From JBAZYV01 sp041658345 (GTDB taxonomy: Bacteria; Patescibacteriota; Gracilibacteria; UBA1369; 2-02-FULL-48-14), in the NCBI GenBank assembly GCA_041658345.1, contig JBBAAK010000015.1:1-17963 (forward strand): DNA of 17,963 nucleotides, in the 5' to 3' direction. The notes below the pieces were generated by a model. The model ran no database searches, was not told where the DNA came from, and saw only the letters and a program-made list of their open reading frames with translations. Position numbers and translations under genes: made by a program. Numbering within the stretch: the first letter of the stretch is position 1; each line of letters opens with the position of its first letter. This document shows, piece after piece, positions 1 through 8,139 of the stretch.

Positions 1-2
1 GT

Positions 3-587
3 GTAAATAAACTTGCGAGAGTTAACTCGATAGCAACTGCGGAGAATGATTTGGAACTTGCGGAAACTGTAAAAATTCTTCCACGTGGGGCACTTGAAAC
101 TTTTGTTAGGGATGAAAAAAATGCAAGACTACAAAGTGACAAAATGCATGATTTCGGAGGGCCAAATGGCTTAGGCAAGCCGTTATTTGAAGTAGAATCT
201 GTGCACGTGCACACTTTAAATTTTGAACTTTCTGCGGAAGTTACCGAGGAATTAAATCGCCTAAATTCGCAGGGGCAAGACGTGAGCAAAATCCTCCTTG
301 AGCTACTGGAGCAAAGAAAGGCAAAAAGGCGTGGCCAACAGACCAGCCAGGCCAAACAAACCCCCTCGCACCACGTGCCTACCCGCGTTAGTAAAATTCT
401 CAACCAAGAATTTGGTACAAAATGTTCAATTCCAAACTGTACAAAGCCGGCACAAGAAATACATCACTCACAAAGATTTGCCATCGCAAAAACCCACGAC
501 CCGCGCTTTTTAGCGCCACTTTGCCACGAACATCATCAACTAGCGCATTTAATCGACCAAAAATACAGGGACAAAATACGCGGATGA
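3..587 (+). CDS. HNH endonuclease of the 13E12/DUF222 type, 5'-truncated by the window edge
   Basis: The reading frame is open to the left edge of the window, so the true start lies upstream. The visible N-terminal part (VNKLARVNSIATAENDLELAE) matches the family pattern in which a 'sKv..LarvaTpENe.eLlelA' segment precedes a linker and a C-terminal HNH nuclease. The HNH domain occupies roughly the last 65 residues: a CSIPNC pair, then IHHSQRFA, then LCHEHHQLAH, which supply the His/Cys metal and catalytic residues of a beta-beta-alpha-metal fold. Such proteins are presumed DNA endonucleases, often multicopy and possibly associated with mobile elements; the exact role is unknown. The stop is TGA at 585-587. 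Between the N-terminal segment and the LNFELSAEV segment sits a palindromic in-frame insert (161-218) that is also present in the unrelated hydrolase gene at 12266. HNH assignment is firm; the 13E12 subfamily is probable. Confidence 0.85.
   Translation, partial: VNKLARVNSIATAENDLELAETVKILPRGALETFVRDEKNARLQSDKMHDFGGPNGLGKPLFEVESVHVHTLNFELSAEVTEELNRLNSQGQDVSKILLELLEQRKAKRRGQQTSQAKQTPSHHVPTRVSKILNQEFGTKCSIPNCTKPAQEIHHSQRFAIAKTHDPRFLAPLCHEHHQLAHLIDQKYRDKIRG
161..218 (+). repeat. In-frame palindromic element, copy 1 (RPE-like)
   Basis: This 58-bp segment is about 80% identical, without gaps, to 12574-12631. Its 3' part (196-218) is a 23-bp exact match. It contains a hairpin GGCTT-AGGC-AAGCC and a 14-bp perfect palindrome TGTGCACGTGCACA. 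In the HNH gene it is read as NGLGKPLFEVESVHVHTL. The hydrolase copy is read in the same frame as NGLLKPKIEAKSVHVHTL. Two unrelated proteins sharing a short palindromic segment in the same frame fits a selfish element adapted to insertion in coding genes. The outer borders are uncertain. Confidence 0.75.
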
Positions 588-611
588 AACTCCCACGAGC
601 TTACGTTCGGG

Positions 612-652
612 GGGTCACGCTAGTGGCTGAACAACGTGAGTTGTGGCGTGCG
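612..652 (+). other. Possible RNA hairpin in the intergenic gap
   Basis: The 252-bp gap between the HNH and DUF4153 genes holds no convincing gene. It contains a possible two-part stem: CACGC (616-620) pairs with GCGTG (646-650), enclosing ACAAC-GTGA-GTTGT (631-644), a 5-bp stem with a GNRA-type tetraloop. No T-tract follows, so it is not a clear terminator. It may be chance. Confidence 0.2.
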
Positions 653-839
653 CCAAGCAAAAAAATACAAGAACTTGGGATATTTTAGAGATTGCCATGC
701 GAATTGCCAAATCAGTATTTTCCAATTCAAGGATTGGCCTGAAGGAAGATCCATCTTGTATTAGAAACGGCGTAATCCAGTAATCCTTTGCTTTGCTCCA
801 GCTTGGTAGTAAGATTATGTATGCTTTAAAACCATCCAC

Positions 840-2657
840 ATGAGACTCCCGCAATTTCTTTCTTTGGTGCAAGTTAAAACGACTTTCGCCAGGTTTTATT
901 TTAGTTTTTTATCCAGCGCGATTGCCACGGGGCTGATTCTTTTTAGGATTTGGACCACCTTGCCATACAATGAAGTCCCTGAGTTTGTGGATAGATTGAT
1001 GGCTTGTGCACTTCTTGGCATCCCACTATTCGCGGGTCTTGCACTTTTTGCGGAAAAATATAATTTAAGAAGGTGGCTTTTACAACTTGTGGGAGTGCCT
1101 GTGCTTTATTTATTTTTGTATAGATTGGATCAAAATCCTTCTAGTGCATTTATGATAAATGTGCTCGTTCTATCGCTTGCGACCGGTTGTTTGCTTGTTA
1201 GTGCTCCTTATTTTACCGCCAGCAAAGAAAAACATTTTTGGGCTTTTGCAATGCAAATTATCTATAGGGCAAGTGTGACCTTTGCTTCCGTTTTGATACT
1301 TACCGGTGGTTTTGCTTTGGCACTTTATTCCGTAGAAACACTTTTTGAGGTTGATATAGCCAACAAATATTATGAAACTTTGAACACTATTTTGCCGGTT
1401 TTGGGTGGCACTTTAATCTTTTTATCCGGCATACCTAATGATTTCAAAGAAGAAATTAAAAAATCACTTTTAACAAAATCTCTAAAGTTTTTTGCGCATT
1501 ATTTGAGCTTCCCATTACTTGCGACTTACTTTGCAATTTTGGCCGTTTACAGTGCAAAAATTCTTATAACTTGGAACTGGCCAAATGGTTTTGTGGCTAC
1601 TCCAATTTTGATTTTTGCAATGATTGGGCTTGCAACTTACACAATCACCGCTCCGGTTAGAGAGGAGACTGAACTCAAATTTATACGATTTTTTAGCAGG
1701 GCTTTCTTTTGGGTTTTGTTGCCACTACTTGCCGTTTACTTTATGGGATTTTGGCAAAGAATTTCTGAATATGGAATCACGGAACCCAGATATTTTGGAG
1801 TTTTGATCGGGGTTTGGTTGGTGGCACTTTCTTTGTATTTTGGAATTTACAAAAAAGCGAATCTTAAACTTATTACCGTGAGCGCTTTTGTAATCGGATT
1901 TTTGACCTTGCTTGGACCGCAAAGTGCATTTTCTGTTTCCGAGTGGAGCCAAATGAATCGCCTTACGGATTTGCTTAGCAAAAACGGCATGATTGAGGAG
2001 GGTAAAATTGTGGCCTTAGAAGATGGCGTTGTGAATGATGACGACCTCGTGCAAATAAGCTCAATTTTGGATTATATGCAGTCAAATCATGGGCTTACGC
2101 CGGTGATTGATATGTTTGCCGATCCTTCAATCGTGCGCACCGATTCCGTTTATGGGGAAATGAACGTACCAAGTTTGATGCTAGATCTTGGGCTTGACTA
2201 TTCCTCAAGGGGGCAAACTGTAAATGGGCAAGGTGAAGCCTATAATTCTTACTTTGTTACTACACGTGACGTGCGTGACGTTTCCGGTTATGACAGTACT
2301 TTTAGCTATATGTTCTCTTATTGGCCGGACAACGGCGCTGAATCAAAAGAAAAATCTGCTTATAATCTTGCCAGTGGCAAAACGGCTTATTTGTATACCG
2401 ATTTTGAAAATTTAACACTTAATTTGGAATACGACGGTGAGGCTATTTCAATCCCGCTTACGGAATTTATTGATAATTTGGCAAAGGCAAAACTTGCGAG
2501 CGATGGGTCCATTAGCTCTCAAGATATGTATGTTTTTGGAGAAAATAATTCCGTGAAAATGAAGGTTTACTTTGATTACTTAAATTTGCAACGCCATAGA
2601 GATGAATCAATCAATCAAATGGATTTTGACGCCAAGGTATTTTTGCAGGTTAAGTAA
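840..2657 (+). CDS. DUF4153 family polytopic membrane protein
   Basis: A 605-residue protein whose N-terminal ~370 residues form about ten hydrophobic membrane segments. The diagnostic DUF4153 signature lies near residues 295-370: an aromatic-rich LLPLLAVYFMGFWQRISEYGITEPRYFGVLIG stretch (quoted here split from its context), a further pair of membrane helices, and then GPQSAFSVSEWSQMNRL. The last ~220 residues are soluble, probably extracytoplasmic, and rich in Asp, Tyr and Asn, with no motif I recognise. The family is common in bacteria but has no established function; it is an integral cytoplasmic-membrane protein. The start is ATG 840. No Shine-Dalgarno is visible, and the upstream sequence is AT-rich. 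It stands alone, between the HNH gene and a tRNA on the same strand. Family assignment is good; function is unknown. Confidence 0.8.
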   Translation: MRLPQFLSLVQVKTTFARFYFSFLSSAIATGLILFRIWTTLPYNEVPEFVDRLMACALLGIPLFAGLALFAEKYNLRRWLLQLVGVPVLYLFLYRLDQNPSSAFMINVLVLSLATGCLLVSAPYFTASKEKHFWAFAMQIIYRASVTFASVLILTGGFALALYSVETLFEVDIANKYYETLNTILPVLGGTLIFLSGIPNDFKEEIKKSLLTKSLKFFAHYLSFPLLATYFAILAVYSAKILITWNWPNGFVATPILIFAMIGLATYTITAPVREETELKFIRFFSRAFFWVLLPLLAVYFMGFWQRISEYGITEPRYFGVLIGVWLVALSLYFGIYKKANLKLITVSAFVIGFLTLLGPQSAFSVSEWSQMNRLTDLLSKNGMIEEGKIVALEDGVVNDDDLVQISSILDYMQSNHGLTPVIDMFADPSIVRTDSVYGEMNVPSLMLDLGLDYSSRGQTVNGQGEAYNSYFVTTRDVRDVSGYDSTFSYMFSYWPDNGAESKEKSAYNLASGKTAYLYTDFENLTLNLEYDGEAISIPLTEFIDNLAKAKLASDGSISSQDMYVFGENNSVKMKVYFDYLNLQRHRDESINQMDFDAKVFLQVK

Positions 2658-2666
2658 TGTTATGGC

Positions 2667-2694
2667 TTGCTCTTCGGATTTCTCCTGCTAAACT
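2667..2694 (+). promoter_or_regulatory. Likely sigma70-type promoter of tRNA-Ser(GCU)
   Basis: TTGCTC (2667-2672), a 16-nt spacer and TAAACT (2689-2694). A GC-rich hairpin, GCCACC-TGCCT-GGTGGC (2701-2717), begins at about the expected transcription start, 10 nt before the tRNA. The hairpin could be a leader structure or processing site. Confidence 0.4.
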
Positions 2695-2727
2695 ACGAAG
2701 GCCACCTGCCTGGTGGCGCTAAATTGT

Positions 2728-2819
2728 GGAGAGATGGCTGAGTGGCCGAAAGCGGCATCCTGCTAAGATGTTACCCTGGGTTTCCGGGGTCGAGGGTTCG
2801 AATCCCTCTCTCTCCTCCA
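2728..2819 (+). tRNA. tRNA-Ser(GCU)
   Basis: Class II tRNA. The acceptor stem GGAGAGA (2728-2734) pairs with TCTCTCC (2809-2815). The anticodon loop CTGCTAA gives anticodon GCU, reading AGC and AGU. There is a long variable arm with a CCC/GGG stem, as expected for serine. The T-arm is GAGGG-TTCGAAT-CCCTC (2792-2808). The discriminator T is followed by an encoded CCA (2817-2819). A short T-run (2821-2826) follows directly and may help termination. The next gene converges from the other strand, with its stop only 13 nt away. Confidence 0.95.
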
Positions 2820-2832
2820 AGTTTTTTGTTAA

Positions 2833-5800
2833 TTACTCCGCTTGTTGGATTACATCAAAGAAGATGCCACAGAACTCGCCTCTTCGCATAAAGTCTCCGT
2901 TGTTGATATTGTTTTGATCGATTACGCCCATGGATTCGAGTAGTTCCACATATGGCAAGTACCAAGCAATGCTACCGTCTGACTTCTGTGTGGTTACGTT
3001 GAGTCCTTTTGCGTTTACCATCATCTTAAACGCTTCAACCATATTAACCGTTGCTCCGGGCCTAAAAGTGCCGTCTGCGTACCCTTCAACCCATCCTTGT
3101 TCCTTTGCATAGCAAACGTATTTTGCAAACCATTCATTTGACACATCTGTAAAACAGCTTTTGTATTCTCCCTGGAATGGATTGTCACCATTTTCCGTGA
3201 TAAGAATTTTTAGAAGTTCCGCACGATTTATTTCTCTTTCCGGTTTAAAAGTTCCGTCGCTATAGCCTTGTATTATGCCTTCATCATAAAAGAATTCGAT
3301 TGCACCTCTGTTGGAATAAGATATGGCTACGTCTAAAAATGAGATGGCAGGGGTTGTATCCGCTGTTACTGAATCGCCGGAGGTGGAATCACTTGAAGAT
3401 GCCGTGCTATTTCCTCTTGAATGGTTTGAGCCTGAGCCACCTCCACCGACCTGAACTCCGCCGGTAACTGTGCTTGTTACAGGCAAAGCTACGGTAGCAA
3501 AATTCCATGTTGTGGCATCCGCGATCCCCGCATAACCGTTGCCAGATAAATCATCAATGGCGGTGGCATCTATTTGCACGTAAATTTCCGTATCATTTGT
3601 AAGGCTTAATAGAGGATTGATTGTTATAATTGTTGTGCCGGTGCCCGTAACTTGGGCGGAACCTATGGCTATGGTTTCGAACGTTGTGTTGTCCACGGTT
3701 TTCTTAATAACGATGTTGCCGGTGCCAACAGCAACCGCTTCCGAGAATGTGAGAACTAAATTGGAATCAACGGCTATCGCGGTAGCTCCGTCAAGAGGGC
3801 TTAAAGTGCTTACAGTTGGGGCGATTACATCTGCAGAAGTAAAATTCCAAGTTGTTGTATCTGCAATCCCTGCATAGCTGTTGCCGACTAAATCATCAAT
3901 AGCTGTTGTGGCTATTTGCACGTAATACCCTGTGCTACTTGCAAAGCTTGCCGTTGGATTGATTGTTATTGTTGTAGTGCCAGTGCCCGTAACTTGTGCG
4001 GAACCGATGGCTATGGTTTCAAACGTTGTGTCGTCTGCTGTATTTTTAATCACGATGTTGCCGGTACCAACAGCAACCGCTTCCGGAAATGTGAGAACCA
4101 AATTGGAATCAACGGCTATCGCGGTAGCTCCATCAAGGGGGCTTAAAGTGCTTACGGTTGGGGCAACAGCATCTATTGTGTAAACCTTTGTAACTACGGC
4201 TCCACTATTGCCAGCCATATCAGTTGAGAAAAATTTAATAGTTGTGGTTGCGGATGAGGACAGTGCAATAGGCGAGCTATATTCTGTTGAACTGGTTGTA
4301 GGTACGTCTCCGTTTGTTGTGTAATAGGTTTTGTTACATTCGTTATTATCACTGCATGAGAGAGTTACGTTTATAGCCCCGTACGAACCGGTGTCGTGAG
4401 ACGCGGAACTGGTCGGTAAGGTTAGATCATAAAGACGTGTATAATATTCCGCTATTTTTGGGAGTCCCGTAGCCTCATTTGGATGGACGCTACCTATTGT
4501 GAGTAATTCATCATAATAAACTGTTGCCCAGTCTAAAGGCCTCTCGGAACGCAAATAATCCAGCCAACTTCCACAACGTATACCTCTGGCTGTACAGCCA
4601 ACTTCTACAAGATCTTGAACCGCATCAGGATCAATCGTATGGGCAACTGGATCAGCGCCTCCATCGCTCTCTGGAGGAACTCCAGTCCAAATCAATCTAC
4701 TCGCATAAGTGTCATAGAAATCTATCAACTCTAAAATCGTGTCTGCGTATTTTTGATATGTTGCATTCACCGGTTTATTTTCAGATAAATCATTTACTAT
4801 TAAAGACAGCATTATTGTGTCACATCTTGAATTAATTATATTGTACCAAGCCATAAATGGCCCACCCATTAAGGAGAGCCCTCCAAGAGCAGGATAGCCA
4901 CCATCTTGAGGGTAGGTGTTGCCAATAAATGGGTCCACACCAAGGACGCTATAAATATGATCTATTGCAAAATCATCTCCCTCGGGAGAGCCATCACCAG
5001 CTAAATAAGCACCTATGGAATCTCCAACTAAACAAAGTCTGCCACTGACAGGTGTTGGCAAAGCAAGTGGTGCGGTGATTGAGTTTGTTAAAGCTCCAAT
5101 ATCATGACCGCTCGCACACGCCCAAGTAGCCCCATTTTTATCTGTTGGATAGGTCGCAAATAAATTTAGTGTTCCATCATCGTAGCCACGGCAATTACCA
5201 TAGGACGTTGTCCCATAGTTATAGACATCGGACCAGCTCATAGCCGCATAATCCTCCAAATACCCATCATAAAACAAAAAATTCCAATCTGGGTTTGTGA
5301 AAATATTTGCCGTGTAATCAACGTAATCCCAAAGATAGTTGTATTCCTGGGAAAAGAATGTATCGAAAGTGTCTGTTTCCCAATTCGCAGCTTCGGTCCA
5401 AAAATTATTTCCTTTTATGTCCGCCGTACAGCTTCCGCTGGCAAAACATTCCTGTGCTACTTCTAATATTTGTATCTCGTTTTTCGTATATACATAGGTA
5501 GAACGTGCTTCTAGACCAGTTCCGACATCCGGTCCGGTAGAAATTCTATTGTTGTACATCCTCAAGGTTGTGTCTGCGTTAGCTAAAAGTATTTGAGACA
5601 ATATAGGTCTTATCATGTCGTTAAAAACCAAAGTGACAGACGTTGTGCCGGTTGCGCCCGCTATTGATTCATATATTCTTTTTACCTGGCTCACAAACGA
5701 TCTGGAGAGAGTGAAATTTACGTTCCCGGTGGAAGTGGCATCTTTATAGAAGAAAGTGCGCTCAAAATCGATTATATCGCATTTGTCTAATGTAATATTA

Positions 5801-6471
5801 ACGTTGGCCGTAGTCGTCTGCAAAATGTAGGTTTTGGTTGTAACATAGTTGTTACCGTGGAAAAAACAATTTTCAAAATACAGCGTGGCGGTAGAGGTGC
5901 TATTCATTCTAAATAAATAATCAGGTGAATTGCCGGGATTAGTGAAATCCATATTCTTAAACTTTAGATTTGCATTATTGGCACTTGATTGGAAATATCT
6001 ATCACTTAAGCCGGGGTTTAATTGGAATTCCGCTCTTTCACCATCTTCAATTATTCCACTAGCATCTGCATCGTAACTATCAAAAGTTACATAGGCAGAG
6101 GATGAAGGGGTGCCGATACTAACGGTAGCGTATAAAGTACCGGATGTTGATCCGTTAGCCGTGTCATTAAATATTCCTCTTACATAAACAGTGTCACCGT
6201 GAGTGACTCTTGTACTTTCAACCGCCCATTCAAAACTACTGAAACCTTTTACCCCTGCACCGGCCACACAAGCTCTCGTTGTTGCATCATAATGATCGGC
6301 AGTCCCATCACAAAGGCCAATTGTACCGATTGCATCTGTTAAACTACTATCCATGTAATGCGTGGCTGCGTTTGCTTTGTGAGTGCCAGCTATAAAAAAC
6401 GCTCCACATAAAGATAATGTTATTACAAACAAACGAAACGCGTTTAATGTTTTGTTTTGGGATATGGTCAT
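2833..6471 (-). CDS. Giant secreted SGNH-hydrolase / SLH-anchored surface protein
   Basis: About 1212 residues from ATG 6471; a GTG at 6498 would add nine. I prefer the ATG because the likely -10 box (6502-6507) puts transcription start near 6495. Order of domains: signal peptide ending near HKANA; a ~400-residue Asn/Ser/Thr-rich region resembling a right-handed beta-helix; an SGNH/GDSL hydrolase domain (residues ~480-680) with GDS (Ser485), VND and a C-terminal SVHP His (~663); a chitobiase-C-like domain (TYYTTNGDVPT); two near-identical Ig-like Big_5/SwmA-type domains of 114 residues; a Gly/Ser linker; and two clear plus one weaker SLH repeat (GYSDGTFKPEREINRAE and GYADGTFRPGATV). SLH repeats bind secondary cell-wall polymers, so the protein is probably on the S-layer surface and may deacylate a glycan or cell-wall polysaccharide. 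Substrate is inferred only. It is downstream of the LemA-TPM pair but has its own promoter. Confidence 0.85.
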   Translation of the reverse strand: MTISQNKTLNAFRLFVITLSLCGAFFIAGTHKANAATHYMDSSLTDAIGTIGLCDGTADHYDATTRACVAGAGVKGFSSFEWAVESTRVTHGDTVYVRGIFNDTANGSTSGTLYATVSIGTPSSSAYVTFDSYDADASGIIEDGERAEFQLNPGLSDRYFQSSANNANLKFKNMDFTNPGNSPDYLFRMNSTSTATLYFENCFFHGNNYVTTKTYILQTTTANVNITLDKCDIIDFERTFFYKDATSTGNVNFTLSRSFVSQVKRIYESIAGATGTTSVTLVFNDMIRPILSQILLANADTTLRMYNNRISTGPDVGTGLEARSTYVYTKNEIQILEVAQECFASGSCTADIKGNNFWTEAANWETDTFDTFFSQEYNYLWDYVDYTANIFTNPDWNFLFYDGYLEDYAAMSWSDVYNYGTTSYGNCRGYDDGTLNLFATYPTDKNGATWACASGHDIGALTNSITAPLALPTPVSGRLCLVGDSIGAYLAGDGSPEGDDFAIDHIYSVLGVDPFIGNTYPQDGGYPALGGLSLMGGPFMAWYNIINSRCDTIMLSLIVNDLSENKPVNATYQKYADTILELIDFYDTYASRLIWTGVPPESDGGADPVAHTIDPDAVQDLVEVGCTARGIRCGSWLDYLRSERPLDWATVYYDELLTIGSVHPNEATGLPKIAEYYTRLYDLTLPTSSASHDTGSYGAINVTLSCSDNNECNKTYYTTNGDVPTTSSTEYSSPIALSSSATTTIKFFSTDMAGNSGAVVTKVYTIDAVAPTVSTLSPLDGATAIAVDSNLVLTFPEAVAVGTGNIVIKNTADDTTFETIAIGSAQVTGTGTTTITINPTASFASSTGYYVQIATTAIDDLVGNSYAGIADTTTWNFTSADVIAPTVSTLSPLDGATAIAVDSNLVLTFSEAVAVGTGNIVIKKTVDNTTFETIAIGSAQVTGTGTTIITINPLLSLTNDTEIYVQIDATAIDDLSGNGYAGIADATTWNFATVALPVTSTVTGGVQVGGGGSGSNHSRGNSTASSSDSTSGDSVTADTTPAISFLDVAISYSNRGAIEFFYDEGIIQGYSDGTFKPEREINRAELLKILITENGDNPFQGEYKSCFTDVSNEWFAKYVCYAKEQGWVEGYADGTFRPGATVNMVEAFKMMVNAKGLNVTTQKSDGSIAWYLPYVELLESMGVIDQNNINNGDFMRRGEFCGIFFDVIQQAE
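3481..4164 (-). repeat. Tandem duplication of a 342-bp Ig-like domain module
   Basis: Two adjacent in-frame units (3823-4164 and about 3481-3822) each begin with APTVSTLSPLDGATAI. The first ~70 codons of each unit are nearly identical at both protein and DNA level. The last ~40 codons have diverged (ASFASSTGYYVQ versus LSLTNDTEIYVQ). This indicates a recent duplication or gene conversion limited to the 5' two thirds of the module. Confidence 0.85.
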
Positions 6472-6501
6472 GTGGAGTTTTTGCTTTAGTAATGCCACGC
6501 A

Positions 6502-6530
6502 ATTCTATTATGCATGCTTTAAAGTTGCAA
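6502..6530 (-). promoter_or_regulatory. Promoter of the SGNH/SLH surface-protein gene
   Basis: Read on the minus strand: TTGCAA (6525-6530), a 17-nt spacer and TAGAAT (6502-6507). It lies in the 80-bp gap after the TPM gene, so the surface-protein gene can be transcribed apart from the LemA-TPM operon. Confidence 0.55.
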
Positions 6531-6551
6531 CTTGTAAAGATTTTTCCAAAA

Positions 6552-7409
6552 TCACCAATGCCCCGAAGCGCCTCCTCCGCCAAATGATCCGCCACCAAAG
6601 CCTCCAAATCCACCTGAACCGGACCCTCGTCCACCGCCAAAAAACCCACCTGGACCCAAAAATTTACTGCCGGCATATTTGGACACAAGATAATCGATTA
6701 TCAGCCCAAGCAAGGCAAAAATTGCAATCCCAAGATATGAACTTAGGATTACCGCCCCCAAAATGCCTCCTATGATTCCGCCAAGCCACCAAGATTTGCT
6801 CCGTGAAAGCCATTGCAGACCAAAGAAAAAGAAGAAAAGCACTAATTGAATTATTGTGCCTGCACTAAGATTATTTGTTCCGGTTTCCAGTTTTGAGGTG
6901 TCAAAAGTCTCTCCACGCACAAGGCTGTTTAAAGTACTGATACTTTCCAGCGTGCCTGCATTGTAATCTCCCTGGCTGAATGCCGGAGTTGCTATGTTAT
7001 CGATTATTTTCCATGCGGTTGCGTCTGGAATTATGCCTTCCAAGCCATAGCCGACTTCTATACGCACGGTTCTTTCCGTTGGAGCAATTAAAAAGATTAA
7101 ACCGTTATTGAATTCTTCTTGGCCAACTCCCCAAGCGCGACCCAAGGCCAGGGCAAATTGCTCGGGCTCGTAGCCTTGTAATGAGCTAACAGTCACGACA
7201 ACTATTTGCGTGCTGGTTTCTTTGTCCAGAGTAGACAAAGTGGACTCAAGACTGGCGACCGTTTCTGCGTATAAAATGCCAGCTTCATCCAAAACATAGC
7301 CATTTGGGGCAGATGGGATCTCAGGCTCGGCAAAGGCTGTTTGCGTTAGGATTAGTAATGCAAACAGCGCAATGGCGATTTTTTTAAGTAGATTGTTCAA
7401 GTTAGGCAC
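6552..7409 (-). CDS. TPM-domain (YgcG-type) membrane protein with Gly-rich tail
   Basis: A 285-residue protein. It has an N-terminal signal or membrane segment (residues ~8-27, ending TAFAEP) and an extracytoplasmic TPM domain (residues ~35-165: YVLDEAGIL, STQIVVVTVSSL, NGLIFLIAPTERTVRIEVGYGLEGIIPD, the conserved core of the family). One or two C-terminal membrane helices follow (residues ~185-245), then a Gly/Ser/Phe-rich tail ending ASGHW, which is typical of YgcG-like proteins. TPM domains occur in membrane-associated proteins of unclear role, some with reported phosphatase activity and roles in photosystem repair. It follows lemA by 15 nt in an operon; this pairing is common in bacteria. 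The start is GTG 7409, with no Shine-Dalgarno visible. The family call is firm; the biochemical role is not. Confidence 0.9.
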   Translation of the reverse strand: MPNLNNLLKKIAIALFALLILTQTAFAEPEIPSAPNGYVLDEAGILYAETVASLESTLSTLDKETSTQIVVVTVSSLQGYEPEQFALALGRAWGVGQEEFNNGLIFLIAPTERTVRIEVGYGLEGIIPDATAWKIIDNIATPAFSQGDYNAGTLESISTLNSLVRGETFDTSKLETGTNNLSAGTIIQLVLFFFFFGLQWLSRSKSWWLGGIIGGILGAVILSSYLGIAIFALLGLIIDYLVSKYAGSKFLGPGGFFGGGRGSGSGGFGGFGGGSFGGGGASGHW

Positions 7410-7424
7410 TAAAGTGCTTGGTGC

Positions 7425-8036
7425 TTAATAATCAAAATTTACGTCCGGTGCAAGCTCGCTACCTTCTGCTGATTCAAAAAGTGTGTGAGATTCAAATCCA
7501 AAAATACTTGCTATAAAGTTCGTTGGAATTCTTTTGATTGCAACGTTGTACGCTGTTACCGCCGTGTTGTAATCCATACGAGAAACAGAAATTCTGTTTT
7601 CCGTGCCTTCAAGTTGGGCCTGCAAAGTTATAAAACTTTCTGTTGCCGTAATTGTTGGGTAGGCCTCAACAGAAACCAATAATTTAGAAAAAGCTGAATC
7701 AAAAGTTTGGGATGCAACAATTTGATCATCCACTGTGGCACTTGGATCTGCATCAACATTTAGCCAATTTGTGCGAGCTTCCGTGACTGCAAGAAGTGTG
7801 CTTTGTTCAAAATCTGCAACACCTTCTACTGTGGAAACCAACTGTGGAACCAAATCCGCCCTTCTTTGATATTCCGTTTCAACCTGCGCCCATCCGTTAT
7901 TTACCGCCCCTTCGAGCCCAATCAAACCGTTATATTTTCCAACTGTCCAAAGTGCGAGTAATACTAAAACTCCAAGTACGTAACCCCAAGTTGGGATGCG
8001 ACTTAAAAGGCTTTTTTGTGCGATGGTTTTTGCCAT
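7425..8036 (-). CDS. lemA: LemA family protein
   Basis: A 203-residue protein with one N-terminal membrane segment (residues ~16-34). The classic LemA signature comes right after it: YNGLIGLEGAVNNGWAQVE, then YQRRADLVPQLVSTVEG, then LLAVTEARTNW. The rest is a helical extracytoplasmic domain of the usual family length (~190-200), including ENRISVSRMDYNTAVTAYN and a conserved C-terminal PTNFIASIFGF. LemA proteins are membrane-anchored and of unknown biochemical function; they recur next to TPM-domain genes, as here. Start ATG 8036. The leader is AT-rich and has no Shine-Dalgarno. It is the first gene of the minus-strand LemA-TPM operon and is divergent from tRNA-Ser(UGA). Confidence 0.95.
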   Translation of the reverse strand: MAKTIAQKSLLSRIPTWGYVLGVLVLLALWTVGKYNGLIGLEGAVNNGWAQVETEYQRRADLVPQLVSTVEGVADFEQSTLLAVTEARTNWLNVDADPSATVDDQIVASQTFDSAFSKLLVSVEAYPTITATESFITLQAQLEGTENRISVSRMDYNTAVTAYNVAIKRIPTNFIASIFGFESHTLFESAEGSELAPDVNFDY

Positions 8037-8083
8037 ACGATGTGATTTTTAAGGATAACTAGCTCAGTTTAACAAAGAAATGG

Positions 8084-8112
8084 TTGAAATAAAACGTTTA
8101 ACGCTGTAGATT
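8084..8112 (+). promoter_or_regulatory. Promoter of tRNA-Ser(UGA)
   Basis: TTGAAA (8084-8089), a 17-nt spacer and TAGATT (8107-8112), giving a start near 8119, about 20 nt before the tRNA. The position and spacing suit a tRNA promoter. Confidence 0.5.
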
Positions 8113-8139
8113 CCCTTTCGCTTAGGCAAATTTGCTCAC

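Noticed and set aside
585..587. Possible recoding of TGA as glycine, as in Gracilibacteria/Absconditabacteria
   Set aside because: Reading past the TGA of the HNH gene soon meets TAG, and both TGA stops fall where family similarity ends; other genes are full length without internal TGA.
615..872. Minus-strand open frame of 85 residues across the gap before the DUF4153 gene
   Set aside because: It overlaps the DUF4153 start, has no recognisable family or promoter, and its composition looks like noncoding sequence.
3617..4183. Plus-strand open frames opposite the Ig-like repeats of the surface protein
   Set aside because: They mirror the repetitive coding strand in other frames and have no family similarity.
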